64,000 bases of DNA from CAMAVH01 sp046297835 (GCA_046297835.1 JBKBHI010000007.1:190426-254425); one strand, 5' to 3'. Shown: positions 54,651-63,891, numbered from the stretch's first letter. Notes: generated from the letters alone by a model not told the origin. Program-made: numbers and translations.

Positions 54651-54677
54651 AATTCGACACATTCCGGCAGGAACATC

Positions 54678-55685
54678 ATGGCTGAGGTAGTTCTCGGAGT
54701 CGCGACGCCGCACGCGCCTCAATTGCGGTTACCGCTCGAAGCTTGGGTCGCACTGCAGAAGAAGGATGAGACGGACAAGCGCATCAATTGGGAAGAACTC
54801 CGCAAGAAGGTCAAACCCAACATCCAGGAGGAAATCGCAGACGGTCGCATGCGAGAGCGGTATGCAGCTTGTCAGGCCCATCTACGCAGCTTGGGCGAAT
54901 ATCTGCAGCGGAGCAAACCGAACGTCATCGTTGTCATCGGCGATGACCAGCATGAGCATTTCCACAGCGACAACACGCCCATGTTTTGCGTCTATTACGG
55001 CACGAGCGTCGAGATGGTGCGCAGATACGACAGCGCAGGGCATAAGCAGTCCGGCTCGCAATCTTGGGACGCGCCGCGCCTAGAGCAGCTTCAGATCGCC
55101 GCCGACGAGGCGCTCGAGGGCCCGCGGCGGCGTCCGACGGACAAGGCCCTGGGTGAGCATCTGATCGCGGCGTTGTGCGACGGCGAATTCGACGTGGCGG
55201 TCTCCGACAAGCTCCATGCGGACGTCGGCCTCGGCCACGCTTTCCGCTTTCTCTACCAGTATCTTTTGCCCGGCACGGAGATTCCCATCGTGCCAATCAT
55301 GATCAACACCTTTTTTCCGCCGAACCAGCCCACGCCAAAACGGTGCTATGCGCTCGGCCATGCCCTCCGCAAAGCCATCGAATGCTGGCCCAGCAACAAG
55401 CGTGTAGCTGTGGTGGCGTCCGGCGGGCTCAGTCATACGATCATCGACGAAGACCTGGATCGCCGCGTCATGAAGGCTATTTGCGACAACGACGGCGCGA
55501 CTCTCGCGAGCCTGCCCAGGGAGCGTCTGAAGCTCGGCACGTCGGAAATATTGAATTGGATCGCGATGGGTGGCTGCATGAGCGAGATGGAGGCGCATCC
55601 CGTCGGCGAATATATCCCTGCCTACCGCTCCGCAGCCGGCACTGGCTGCGGCATGGGATTCGTCTATTGGACCCCAAGAGGTTAG
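54678..55685 (+). CDS. LigB-type extradiol dioxygenase (class III) catalytic subunit
   Basis: 335-residue ring-cleaving dioxygenase of the protocatechuate 4,5-dioxygenase beta/MhpB group. It opens MAEVVLGVATPHAPQL with the first iron histidine near residue 12; VIGDDQHEHF near 90, MINTFFPPNQP near 215 and VVASGGLSHTI with the acid-base histidine near 255 follow. No LigA-like alpha subunit is nearby, so it may work alone or with a distant partner. AGGAA precedes the ATG. It is boxed in by IS copies C and D, 27 and 10 bases away. Confidence 0.85.
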   Translation: MAEVVLGVATPHAPQLRLPLEAWVALQKKDETDKRINWEELRKKVKPNIQEEIADGRMRERYAACQAHLRSLGEYLQRSKPNVIVVIGDDQHEHFHSDNTPMFCVYYGTSVEMVRRYDSAGHKQSGSQSWDAPRLEQLQIAADEALEGPRRRPTDKALGEHLIAALCDGEFDVAVSDKLHADVGLGHAFRFLYQYLLPGTEIPIVPIMINTFFPPNQPTPKRCYALGHALRKAIECWPSNKRVAVVASGGLSHTIIDEDLDRRVMKAICDNDGATLASLPRERLKLGTSEILNWIAMGGCMSEMEAHPVGEYIPAYRSAAGTGCGMGFVYWTPRG

Positions 55686-55695
55686 CCGACAGGCT

Positions 55696-56494
55696 GGGAT
55701 TGTCAGGTTAAGTGCGATGGCCGCGCGAAGCCTGTGCGCGCAAAGCTCACGCACTGGCTACGGACGCGGCCATCCATCCCGCCCTGGCATCGGCCCTGAG
55801 GGTGCGTTGTGTTGTTCGTGAAATCAGATGACGTTGGACGTAGAAAAGATTGTAGATGGCGCCATAGGCGGCGACGAAGCGCTGGGCTTGGCCTTGCGAT
55901 TTGAAGCTCTGCATCTTGCGCTCTCGTCGCCGCACAGATGGATGCGAAATTCTCGGCCCGGTGGTTGTCGGGCCATCGCCCCGGCCGATGGCGCCAGCGG
56001 CTGCCCAAAGTCTTGAGTGCCGCCCCATAAGAGGCCAGCCCGTGGGTCACGATTTCATCGGGAGCATAGCCCTGTTTGCGCAGCAGTTTACTCAGCAATC
56101 TCTGTGCGGCGCGTTTTTGGCGGCGCTTCTAAACCAGCACGTCGAGAACTTCACCTTCGGCATCGACTGCGCGCCACATGAACATGCGTTTGCCGTTGAT
56201 GCGAACGACCATTTCATCTAAATGCCAGACTGAGGCCGGGCGAGGGCGGGCGCTACGGATATTGGCAGTAATGGCGCCACCGAATTTCTCGGCCCAGTAC
56301 CGGACTGTCTCGTAAGAGGCGTCGATCCCGCGCTTGGCAAGAGCGTCCTTCACATCACGCAAACTCAAGGTGAATTTAAACTACAGCCAAGCGACTTGGC
56401 GGATGACTTCCGCCGGCAAGCTTTGTCTTTTATAAGAGATCGGCTGCATCTTGCCACTATAGCAGAGACGAGTTGCCATTAGACTGACAGCGCC
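55696..56494 (-). mobile_element. IS6-family element, copy D (inactive)
   Basis: 799 bp; left end GGGATTGTCAGGTTAAGTGC, right end reverse beginning GGCGCTGTCAGTCTAATGGC. It is the most diverged of the four full-length copies and shares left-end bases with copy A and right-end bases with copy C. Same orientation as the others. Confidence 0.8.
55747..56449 (-). pseudogene. IS6-family transposase, copy D, broken
   Basis: The HLDEMVVRINGKRMF region is readable at 56129-56368, but a TAG interrupts VLVQKRR near 56130, a TAG lies near the N-terminus, and the C-terminal part is frameshifted near 55940-56030. The second catalytic Asp region reads VTHGLASY, so Asp is His. Inactive. Confidence 0.85.
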
Positions 56495-56626
56495 ATCCAG
56501 CCGCCTTGCTTGTGAAAACAGGTGCCGCTTTGAGGGTATCTGAGACGACTTCACATTGAACTAACGGCACTGCTATAATTCACGCCTGAGTGCAGAAACC
56601 GTAAATTAAGAATTTCAGGGATGGAA

Positions 56627-57751
56627 ATGTCGACTACTCAAGACTTGCCCAAGATGCAGCGCGTCAGTCCCTACGCCGAATGGCAAGCTGGCGAGGGGAT
56701 CCCCATCTACGATACTTTTTTCGTCGAGGACATGAGGCATCTCCTGCTCAAGCGCTGGGCCCGCCTCGGTGCCGACGCAGCCTTCATAAACCTTGAGGGG
56801 GCGGGCGAGTCGAACAATTGTTATGTCGCCGAAATCTCGCCGGGCGGGGCGACCAAGCCGATGCGCCACATGTACGAAGAACTGGTTTACGTGCTGCAGG
56901 GCAGCGGGGCGACCACCGTCTGGAATGGCGTTGACGCCAAGCACAGTTTCGAGTGGCAGGCGGGTAGCCTGTTCTCTATTCCGCTCAACGTAAACTTTCA
57001 GCACTTCAACACTAGTGGCCAGGAGCCGGTCCGTTATGTGGCCGTCATCACTGCGCCGGTGACGATCAATCTTTTCCACAATACACATTTCGTGTTCAAC
57101 ACCCCCTACGACTTCACTGATCGTTTCGACGCTGAAGGTAAATTCGACGGCAGCGGGAAGCTGTGGCAGCAGAATCGCGGCCGCTTCAAGATTTGGGAGA
57201 CCAATTTCGTCCCTAACGCCGATACGCACGAACTTTATCGCCGCAACAACCGCGGCGCTGGCGGCTCCTACTTGTGCTTCGAATTAGCGCACGGCACCAT
57301 GGTCGCGCATATTTCGGAATTTCCCGTCGGCACCTATAAAAAGGCGCATCGCCACGGGCCGGGCGCCAACGTCATCATTCTCAGCGGGGAGGGATTCACC
57401 CTGCTTTGGGAAGACGGCAAGTGGAACGAGCGGGTCAAGGTCGACTGGAAGCCTGGCAGCATCGTCGTGCCGCCATCACAGTGGTTTCACCAACATTTCA
57501 ATACCGGTAGGGAGCCGGCGCGCTACTTGGCGCTGCGCTGGGGCAGCAACCGCTACGGCTTTCGTCCCGACGGACCGACCGCTGAAGGTGGGACCGACAC
57601 CAGCGTGAAGGATGGCGGCGCGCAGATCGAATATGCCGATGAGGATCCCGAAATTCATCGTCTCTTCGAGGGGGAGTTGATGAAAACCGGCGCGGTGTGT
57701 CACATGAAAAAGCTGGTGCAAGTCTGCTCCGGGGTGAGCCACGAAGACTGA
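56627..57751 (+). CDS. Bicupin protein, possible ring-cleaving dioxygenase relative
   Basis: 374 residues from the ATG at 56627 (AGGG 6 bases upstream; an ATG at 56621 is too close to it). Two cupin domains: the first with MRHMYEELVYVLQG and FQHFN (about 85-135), the second with KKAHRHGPGANVIILSGEGF and WFHQHFN (about 240-300). Each keeps histidines and a glutamate able to bind a metal. Bicupins include gentisate dioxygenase and several decarboxylases, but I cannot match this to one. A probable paralogue begins at 63892. It is set between IS copy D and remnant E, beside the aromatic cluster. Confidence 0.75.
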   Translation: MSTTQDLPKMQRVSPYAEWQAGEGIPIYDTFFVEDMRHLLLKRWARLGADAAFINLEGAGESNNCYVAEISPGGATKPMRHMYEELVYVLQGSGATTVWNGVDAKHSFEWQAGSLFSIPLNVNFQHFNTSGQEPVRYVAVITAPVTINLFHNTHFVFNTPYDFTDRFDAEGKFDGSGKLWQQNRGRFKIWETNFVPNADTHELYRRNNRGAGGSYLCFELAHGTMVAHISEFPVGTYKKAHRHGPGANVIILSGEGFTLLWEDGKWNERVKVDWKPGSIVVPPSQWFHQHFNTGREPARYLALRWGSNRYGFRPDGPTAEGGTDTSVKDGGAQIEYADEDPEIHRLFEGELMKTGAVCHMKKLVQVCSGVSHED

Positions 57752-57778
57752 ATCCGCTAACGATCGATGCGACGCGGC

Positions 57779-57999
57779 CCGGGTCAGCTTAGTGACGTGG
57801 CCGCGTGCAGATTCAGATATAACAAGCTCACGCGGCCTTTTCGTCGAAATGATAGTTTGAAATCGGGCTAGAGCGGGTTCGGAGAATGTTCGCCGCAATG
57901 GCTCTGCCAAATTTCTTCGCCCAACAACGGACCGTCTCATAAGAGAGATCGACCCTGCGCTCGGCGAGCGTTCTCATCCGCATCCTGCAAACTCAAGCC
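57779..57999 (-). mobile_element. IS6 remnant E, internally deleted
   Basis: About 220 bp: a degraded left end (GGGTCAGCTTAGTGACGTGG) is joined directly to the part encoding the transposase N-terminal third, with about 450 bp missing in between. The right end is lost near AAACTCAAGCC. It marks a fifth IS6 insertion at the border of the aromatic gene cluster. Confidence 0.7.
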
Positions 58000-58290
58000 A
58001 ATAGCGCACAACCGGAACGCTATTTCCGCTTAATCCTATTTGCCTGCGGTTCGTGCGCTCTTCATTACGGGGTGTCGCGGCGAAGATTGCGACTGCGTAT
58101 GTGCCGGTCCGCGTCTCGGGCGTTTCCCAGCCCCGCGTTGAATGATACGCCGGCGAGCACATCGAGCATAGCCGCTTGCTCGATCACAGCATCGCCATCA
58201 ACCGGCGTTTCAGTTGCTCAAGAGTGATCCTCGTCGATCTGCTCCAGTCGATGCAGTCCACATTGTTAAGATACTCATGGGACTCGCTGC
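58000..58290. other. Gene-free stretch between the IS6 remnant and the Rieske gene
   Basis: No credible gene. A short frame of 62 codons on minus crosses the IS remnant edge and shows no family features. I see no clear terminator for the Rieske gene or other structure. It is likely decayed DNA from an earlier insertion. Confidence 0.5.
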
Positions 58291-59487
58291 TCATAGACTA
58301 GCGCGCCGCGTCAAGCCGATCCGCTCGTTGATGACGGGTATGATGATGACATCGTTCTTGTCCGGATCGCGCAACACGCCCATCGGATCGCCGCCCGATT
58401 TCGCGATGTCGATCTGCTCCTTGAGCAGTTTGCGGAACATCACGATGCCGACATCGGAGACGCCGAGCTTTTCCTGGGCGCGGTCGGCGATGGCGCCTTG
58501 GGTTTCCCAGGCCATCGAATCCTGCGCAGAGACGACGTCCATGAAATAATTGCCGTCGTCGTCCTTCAGCGGACGATATTCATGCGGCGGATCTTGATCC
58601 GCCGGCGATTTGTCTTCGCTCGACGGGACGAAGTTCACGCGATAGACCTTGATGTGCTCGTCATCGATCGGCACGCGGATCTGCAGGTTGTGACGCAACC
58701 GCTTCTCGCCGTTCGGTCCGCTTTTGGAGTCGCGCGCCACATGCCGCAAGGTCGTCGGAAAAATTAAGGGATGTTCGTCAACCATGGGCGCATCGGACGG
58801 CGTCTTTCCCGGCGTGATGCGGCGCTTCATGATGCCGTATTCGAAGCGGATGAACTCGCGCTTCTCTTCATAGGTTTTCATGTGGTCTCCGAGATGCCCG
58901 GTGGTGTTATGCAACCAAAAGAGATGCGCCGGATCGACGGAGTTCTCCATCGCCTGCAGCCAATTGCAGTCGATCACCGACTCGGCGACGATCCAGCGCT
59001 TGCCGTCCTCGCGCGCCAGCACGTCCCAGCGCGGCAGCAGGGGCGCCGGCTGCGGTCCCATATAGGCGAACAGCAGGCCGGCCAGCTTCTCGACCAAGTA
59101 AGCGGGCTGCTTGATCTCATCCTTATATTTGCTGTCGCGCGGCTCGGCCGGCTGTTCGAGGCAGTTGCCCGCGGCATCGAATTTCCATCCGTGATAGGGG
59201 CAGCGGATGCCTTCGCAATCGACGCGGCCGTAGGCCAGCGAGGCCAGGCGATGCGGACATTGCTCGGCAACGAGGCCGTAGCGCGGCCGGGTCGCGCCAG
59301 GGGCGGGCGGCATGCGGAAAACGACCAGACGCTCACCGAGTACCTGCACCGCCTTGATAGGCTTTTCTTCGGTGAGCTCCGCGGCGATCACGATGGGATG
59401 CCAATAGCGCCGCAACAACTCGCCTGCGGGCGTGCCCGCACCGACGCGGGTCAACATGATATTTTCGCTCTGGCTCAGCATGGACAT
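58291..59487 (-). CDS. Rieske ring-hydroxylating oxygenase alpha subunit, copy 1 (phthalate 4,5-dioxygenase type)
   Basis: 398 residues. Rieske 2Fe-2S domain: CPHR and CPYHGWKF (Cys-His / Cys-His) near residues 79-100. Mononuclear iron site: MENSVDPAHLFWLH near 185, then a catalytic C-terminal domain. The opening ENIMLTRVGAGTPAGELLRRYWHP is typical of the phthalate 4,5-dioxygenase (Pht3) and vanillate demethylase group, which needs a separate reductase; none is visible here. Lies 54 bases after lysR on the same strand. Closely similar to copy 2 at 62696. Confidence 0.88.
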   Translation of the reverse strand: MSMLSQSENIMLTRVGAGTPAGELLRRYWHPIVIAAELTEEKPIKAVQVLGERLVVFRMPPAPGATRPRYGLVAEQCPHRLASLAYGRVDCEGIRCPYHGWKFDAAGNCLEQPAEPRDSKYKDEIKQPAYLVEKLAGLLFAYMGPQPAPLLPRWDVLAREDGKRWIVAESVIDCNWLQAMENSVDPAHLFWLHNTTGHLGDHMKTYEEKREFIRFEYGIMKRRITPGKTPSDAPMVDEHPLIFPTTLRHVARDSKSGPNGEKRLRHNLQIRVPIDDEHIKVYRVNFVPSSEDKSPADQDPPHEYRPLKDDDGNYFMDVVSAQDSMAWETQGAIADRAQEKLGVSDVGIVMFRKLLKEQIDIAKSGGDPMGVLRDPDKNDVIIIPVINERIGLTRRASL

Positions 59488-59541
59488 CCTCGCTCCCTAT
59501 GGCGCCCCGTCACCGCGGGGCGTCCTGTTATGTCTGATCCA

Positions 59542-60498
59542 TTACATCCACAATGCGGCGCTTGGCAACTCCGTCTTGGGCGCGCCGGCATAGCTCGGAA
59601 TCGTGACCGACTTCGCGGCGTTGTCGACTTCGCGCATGCAGTCGAGAAAGGTCCGCACTTTCGCCGGAAGATGGCGCGTCCGCGGATAGTAGGCCTTGAG
59701 CGTCCGCTCGGGCATCAAGCAATCGTCGAACAGCACGCGCAACTGTCCGGCGTCGGAGCGCCCATACATGACATATTCGGGAATGCGGGCGATGCCGAGG
59801 CCGTTGAGCGCCGCCATATAGACGGCGAGCGCGCTGGTACTGCGGAAAGTGCCGTTGATCTTGACGGTGAAAATCCCTTGAGGACCAAGGAATTTCCACT
59901 CGTTCGGCGGGCGGCGGCCATAGAGCACCAAGCAGTCGAAACGGGCGAGGTCGTCCGGCTCCTGCGGCGCGCCGGCGCGTTCCAGATAGGCCGGAGAGGC
60001 GACGATCATGCGCCGCACAGAGCCGAATTGGCAGCATTCCAGGCCGGCTCCCGGCAGGTCCGCCGTGCGAACGATCAGGTCGTAGCCGCGCTGCAGCGAA
60101 TTGACCCGTTCCGTGCTGATGTGAAGATCGATGACCACATGCGGATAGCGCTGCTTAAAGAGGGTCACCGCTTCGGTGACGAGGCCATGCCCCACCCCGA
60201 CGGCGGAATGCAGGCGTAAGGTGCCCTGCGGCTCGTCGACCAAGCAGACGGCCGCCCGCCGGGCTTCGTCGATGATCGCGAAGGCCTGAACGCATTCTTT
60301 GTAAAATCCCTCGCCGGCTTCGGTCAGAACGATATGTCGCGTCGAGCGATTGATCAGCTGCGCGCCGATATCGTGCTCCAGTTCGCTCACGCGGCGGCTG
60401 GCCAAGGCAGGGGAGATTTGCATATGCGAAGCGGCGGCCGTGAACGCGCCGCATTCGACGACTTTCATGAAAATCGCAAGATCATTTAAATGATACAA
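59542..60498 (-). CDS. LysR-family transcriptional regulator
   Basis: 318 residues from a TTG start (60498), needed to keep the whole helix-turn-helix (LNDLAIFMKVVECGAFTAAASHMQISPALASRRVSELE). The effector domain runs from about residue 90. It is divergent from the aldolase-dehydrogenase-Rieske operon and upstream of Rieske copy 1, the usual layout for a regulator of an aromatic pathway. An inverted repeat in the divergent gap may be its site. Probably activates with a pathway intermediate. Confidence 0.9.
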   Translation of the reverse strand: MYHLNDLAIFMKVVECGAFTAAASHMQISPALASRRVSELEHDIGAQLINRSTRHIVLTEAGEGFYKECVQAFAIIDEARRAAVCLVDEPQGTLRLHSAVGVGHGLVTEAVTLFKQRYPHVVIDLHISTERVNSLQRGYDLIVRTADLPGAGLECCQFGSVRRMIVASPAYLERAGAPQEPDDLARFDCLVLYGRRPPNEWKFLGPQGIFTVKINGTFRSTSALAVYMAALNGLGIARIPEYVMYGRSDAGQLRVLFDDCLMPERTLKAYYPRTRHLPAKVRTFLDCMREVDNAAKSVTIPSYAGAPKTELPSAALWM

Positions 60499-60615
60499 GA
60501 CTGCAATATCGCAGCTGCGAAGAGCTGCGCCTCCCTGATGGCTTTTTTTGAATCATAGCCCCGCCCCGGCCATCCTTCCATCGCTTCGTAAAAGCAGTCT
60601 TGCGCAAAACCATGG

Positions 60616-60664
60616 TTATCAAAGCCAGTCCACTAGCTTAGACTTACCGCAAGCCGGTTGATAA
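60616..60664. promoter_or_regulatory. Inverted repeat in the lysR/aldolase divergent gap
   Basis: TTATCAA (60616-60622) and TTGATAA (60658-60664) are exact inverted copies, 35 bases apart, placed about 60 bases before the aldolase start. LysR regulators often bind two such half-sites. No T-N11-A box of the textbook kind was identified, so this stays a candidate. Confidence 0.35.
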
Positions 60665-60722
60665 GAATCCGGCATGGCGGACTGCGGATAAGCGCGGCCG
60701 CATCTGGGGAGGCATAGCAGCC

Positions 60723-61454
60723 ATGGCTGCGGATCATGAGACGCGTGAGCTCGTTGCGAAATCTTGTCGCATTCTCGGGGGGTTAGGCCTCACGAAAGCT
60801 GCGACAGGGCATGTCAGCGCTTTATCGCCGGACGGCAAATACGTCCTCGTCCGCGCGCGCGGACGCGACGAGCGGGGCGTGCGATACACGACCGCCGAGC
60901 AGATCATCGCGGTGGATTTCTCCGGCAAAAAACTTGACGGCCCGGACGGGCTGGAGGCACCGCAGGAAGTCTTCATCCACACCTCGCTCTACAAGGCGCG
61001 CCCGGATGTCCGCTGCGTCACGCACATCCATCCAATGAGGGTCGTTCTGTTCACGATCTGCGACAAGCCGATCGAGCCCATATATGGCGCTTACGACCCC
61101 AGCAGTCTCGACATGATTCTCGACGGCATTCCGACCTATGAGCGCAGCATAACCATCACCGATGACGCCCTCGGTGGCGATTTGGTGGACGCCATGGGAG
61201 ACAAGAAGGTTTGTCTGATGCGCGGCCACGGCATCACGACCGTCGGCGCCTCTGTGGAGGAGGCGACGCTGCATGCTATTCGCCTCAACGAGGCGGCGGA
61301 AATGAATTATCGCGCGGCGCTGCTCGGTGGCCCGCGGCGGATTCCCGACGAGGACATCGCGCATTTCCGCAGCAAGCGAGAGAAGCGGGGGGGCTCCTCG
61401 GGCAAGAATCTCGACGCCGTATGGCGCTATTACGCGGAGCTGTCGGGCGCATGA
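60723..61454 (+). CDS. Class II aldolase/adducin-fold protein, possible dihydroxy-aromatic decarboxylase
   Basis: 243 residues with the class II aldolase fold: zinc histidines in THIHPM near residue 102 and in RGHGITTVG near 165, glutamate in APQEVFIHTSLY near 82, which fits the H-x-H...H and E zinc site. The family holds fuculose aldolases and also the 3,4-dihydroxyphthalate decarboxylases of phthalate degradation. Next to Rieske and Pht4-like genes the decarboxylase role is likelier. Stop overlaps the next start as ATGA. Confidence 0.8.
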   Translation: MAADHETRELVAKSCRILGGLGLTKAATGHVSALSPDGKYVLVRARGRDERGVRYTTAEQIIAVDFSGKKLDGPDGLEAPQEVFIHTSLYKARPDVRCVTHIHPMRVVLFTICDKPIEPIYGAYDPSSLDMILDGIPTYERSITITDDALGGDLVDAMGDKKVCLMRGHGITTVGASVEEATLHAIRLNEAAEMNYRAALLGGPRRIPDEDIAHFRSKREKRGGSSGKNLDAVWRYYAELSGA

Positions 61455-62665
61455 GCATGGGTGTCGAGAAGCCGCTTAATCCGCGCGGCACGGCGGCGGA
61501 AAAGCTGAGGGTCGGCGTCGCCGGGCTTGGCGTGGCGGCGTCGCAAATTCTGCCTGCCTTCAAGGACAGCGAGGCCTATGCCCTTGTTGCCGGCGCCGAC
61601 AACCGTCCGGCGGCGCGCGAGGCCTTTGCCAGCGAATACGGTTGCCCGACCGTCACCAGCGTCGAGGAGTTGTGCGCCCGCGACGACGTTGACGCCATCT
61701 GGATCGCCACGCCGAACACGCTGCATGCCGAACATACGGTGGCGGCGGCGCGCGCCGGCAAGCATGTGATCTGCGAAAAGCCGATGGCCGTGACCCTGGA
61801 AGAATGCGACCGCATGATCCAAGCGGCGGCGGACAACAAGGTGCTGTTGCTGCAAGGGCACTCGAAAATCTATCAAGCGCCGATGCGGATCATGCGCGAC
61901 ATCGTGCGCAGCGGGCGGATCGGACGCGTGCTGCAGATCCAGTCGAGCAATTTCAACGATTGGCTGCAGCGTCCGCGCCTCGCGCCGGAGCTCGATACGC
62001 GCCAGGGCGGCGGCATCGTCTACCGCCAGGGCCCGCACATGGTGGATATCGTCCGCTTCATGGGCGGCGGGCTGGTCAAGCGCGTGATCGGAACCGCCGG
62101 CAAGGCCGATCCGCATTTCGACGCCTACGGCCATTTCAGCGCCATGCTGGAATTCGTCGACGGCGCCGTCGCGACCTTGACGTTCAACGGCTACGGCTAT
62201 TTTGACGTTACAGAGCTCACCTGGGACATCGGGGAAAGCGGGTATAAGCAGAGCGCGGCGCGGCGCTTCCCCAACGGCAAGCCGCGGTTGACGGGGCCGG
62301 CCGATCCTAAAGGAAAGGTCGAGGGCGCCGATGCCCGGAAGGTGAAGCCTGCGGAAGCGGCCAAGTCAGAGCGCTTGCAGCCGTTCTTCGGCTTGACCGT
62401 CGTTGCCGGCGAACGCGGCGCGATTCGCCAGTCGCCGCAAGGTCTCTACGTCTACACCGAGGCCGGTAGGGAAGAGATTGCCTGTCCGTCGGGCCGCAGC
62501 CGCGATGCGGAATTGCGCGAGCTGTCGGCGGCGATCGCGGCCAACCGGCCGGGCTTCCCGGACGGACGCTGGGGCAAGGCGACCCTGGAGGTCTGTCTCG
62601 CCATTATGGATTCGGCGCGCGACGGCCGTCCGCGCGACATGCAGTTCCAGATCGCCGCGCCATAA
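61451..62665 (+). CDS. Gfo/Idh/MocA oxidoreductase, Pht4-like dihydrodiol dehydrogenase
   Basis: 404 residues from the ATG at 61451 (ATGA with the aldolase gene). Rossmann loop VAGLGVAASQILPAF near residue 22, then EKPMAVTLEECD near 110 and the LDTRQGGGIVYRQGPHMVDIVR block near 190. The set recalls phthalate 4,5-cis-dihydrodiol dehydrogenase (Pht4), which re-aromatises the dihydrodiol made by a Rieske dioxygenase. The longer frame from 61211 overlaps the aldolase gene. Other Gfo/Idh members act on sugars, so the substrate is inferred from context. Confidence 0.85.
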   Translation: MSMGVEKPLNPRGTAAEKLRVGVAGLGVAASQILPAFKDSEAYALVAGADNRPAAREAFASEYGCPTVTSVEELCARDDVDAIWIATPNTLHAEHTVAAARAGKHVICEKPMAVTLEECDRMIQAAADNKVLLLQGHSKIYQAPMRIMRDIVRSGRIGRVLQIQSSNFNDWLQRPRLAPELDTRQGGGIVYRQGPHMVDIVRFMGGGLVKRVIGTAGKADPHFDAYGHFSAMLEFVDGAVATLTFNGYGYFDVTELTWDIGESGYKQSAARRFPNGKPRLTGPADPKGKVEGADARKVKPAEAAKSERLQPFFGLTVVAGERGAIRQSPQGLYVYTEAGREEIACPSGRSRDAELRELSAAIAANRPGFPDGRWGKATLEVCLAIMDSARDGRPRDMQFQIAAP

Positions 62666-62695
62666 GGATGCGGCACGAAGCCGAAGAGGTGAAGC

Positions 62696-63859
62696 ATGGT
62701 CACGCGTGAAGAAAACGACATGATGACCCGCGTCGGTCGCGGGCAGCCGGCCGGCGAACTGCTGCGTCGCTATTGGCAGCCGGTGGCGGCGGCGGCGGAG
62801 CTCAGCGCCGAAAAGCCGATACTACGCGTGCGCCTGTTGGGCGAGAACCTGGTGCTCTATCGCAGCCCGACGGGAATCTACGGCCTCGTCGAGGAGCAGT
62901 GCCCCCATCGCAAAGCATCGTTGGCGTTCGGCCGTATCGATGAAGAGGGCATCCGCTGCCCCTATCACGGCTGGAAGTTCAACGCCGCCGGCCGCTGCCT
63001 GGAACAGCCGGCCGAGCCGCCGCAGAGCGCTTACAAAGACGAGGTGACGATCGACGCCTATCCGGTGCAGAAGCTGGGCGGCATGCTGTTTGCTTATCTC
63101 GGGCCTGCACCCGCGCCGGCCCTGCCGCGCTGGGACGTTCTGGCTTGGGAGAACGGCCGCCGTTGGGTCGTCAAGCAGACGATGATCGACTGCAATTGGC
63201 TGCAGGCGATGGAGAATTCCGTCGATCCGGCGCATCTCTACTGGTTGCACGGCACTACCGCGCATCTGGCCCCGGAGCTCGAAGAATACGGTGAAGAGCA
63301 CGATTTCATCGCCTTCGAGCACGGCATCATGAAGCGGCGCACCACGCCGAACAAAAAGCAGCCGGGAATGGTCTCCGTCGATCAGCATCCACTGCTTTTT
63401 CCCAATACCCTTCGCCATGTGCTGCGCACCAAAACCGACAATCCGAAAATCCGGCACAATCTGCAATTCCGCATGCCGGTCGACGACGAACACACGCTGG
63501 TCTACGTGGTCTATTTCGAGCCGTCGGACCAGGTCCGCACCAGCGCCGACGCCGACGTGCCGGTCGAGCCGTTCGCCCATAAGAGCCCCGAAGGCGTCTA
63601 CTTTCTCGACAAGGTGCTGGCGCAGGATGCGATGGCCTGGGAAACGCAAGGCGCGATCTTCGACCGCACCAAGGAGAATCTCGGCGCCTCGGACCGCGGC
63701 ATCGTGATGTATCGCCGCATGCTGCGCGACCAGATCGAGGCCGTGCGCAAGGGCAAGGCACCGCTCGGCTGCGTCGCCGCGGACAAGCAGAAAGCCATCA
63801 TCGAGATCGACGTGATCAACGAACGGATCGGCGTCGGCAGCTACAAAGGTGCCGCCTAA
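62696..63859 (+). CDS. Rieske ring-hydroxylating oxygenase alpha subunit, copy 2 (phthalate 4,5-dioxygenase type)
   Basis: 387 residues, GAGG before the ATG. Rieske motif CPHR and CPYHGWKF near residues 68-90; iron site MENSVDPAHLYWLH near 180; ending ending in IDVINERIGVG as in copy 1. It shares most blocks with copy 1 across its length, so the two are paralogues in one locus. 30 bases after the Pht4-like gene, so one operon: hydroxylation and dehydrogenation of the same ring are plausible. No reductase or ferredoxin is visible before the window ends. Confidence 0.9.
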   Translation: MVTREENDMMTRVGRGQPAGELLRRYWQPVAAAAELSAEKPILRVRLLGENLVLYRSPTGIYGLVEEQCPHRKASLAFGRIDEEGIRCPYHGWKFNAAGRCLEQPAEPPQSAYKDEVTIDAYPVQKLGGMLFAYLGPAPAPALPRWDVLAWENGRRWVVKQTMIDCNWLQAMENSVDPAHLYWLHGTTAHLAPELEEYGEEHDFIAFEHGIMKRRTTPNKKQPGMVSVDQHPLLFPNTLRHVLRTKTDNPKIRHNLQFRMPVDDEHTLVYVVYFEPSDQVRTSADADVPVEPFAHKSPEGVYFLDKVLAQDAMAWETQGAIFDRTKENLGASDRGIVMYRRMLRDQIEAVRKGKAPLGCVAADKQKAIIEIDVINERIGVGSYKGAA

Positions 63860-63891
63860 ACGGCGGCTAAGTCAGTAAAGGAACAGCGCAC

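Noticed and set aside
53846..54658. 8-bp target duplication around IS6 copy C
   Set aside because: The flanks CTTCCTCC and AATTCGAC do not match; the other copies gave none either.
60481..60494. Perfect palindrome ATCATTTAAATGAT near the lysR start
   Set aside because: It falls within the first codons of lysR and is explained by coding sequence, so an operator role is not supported.
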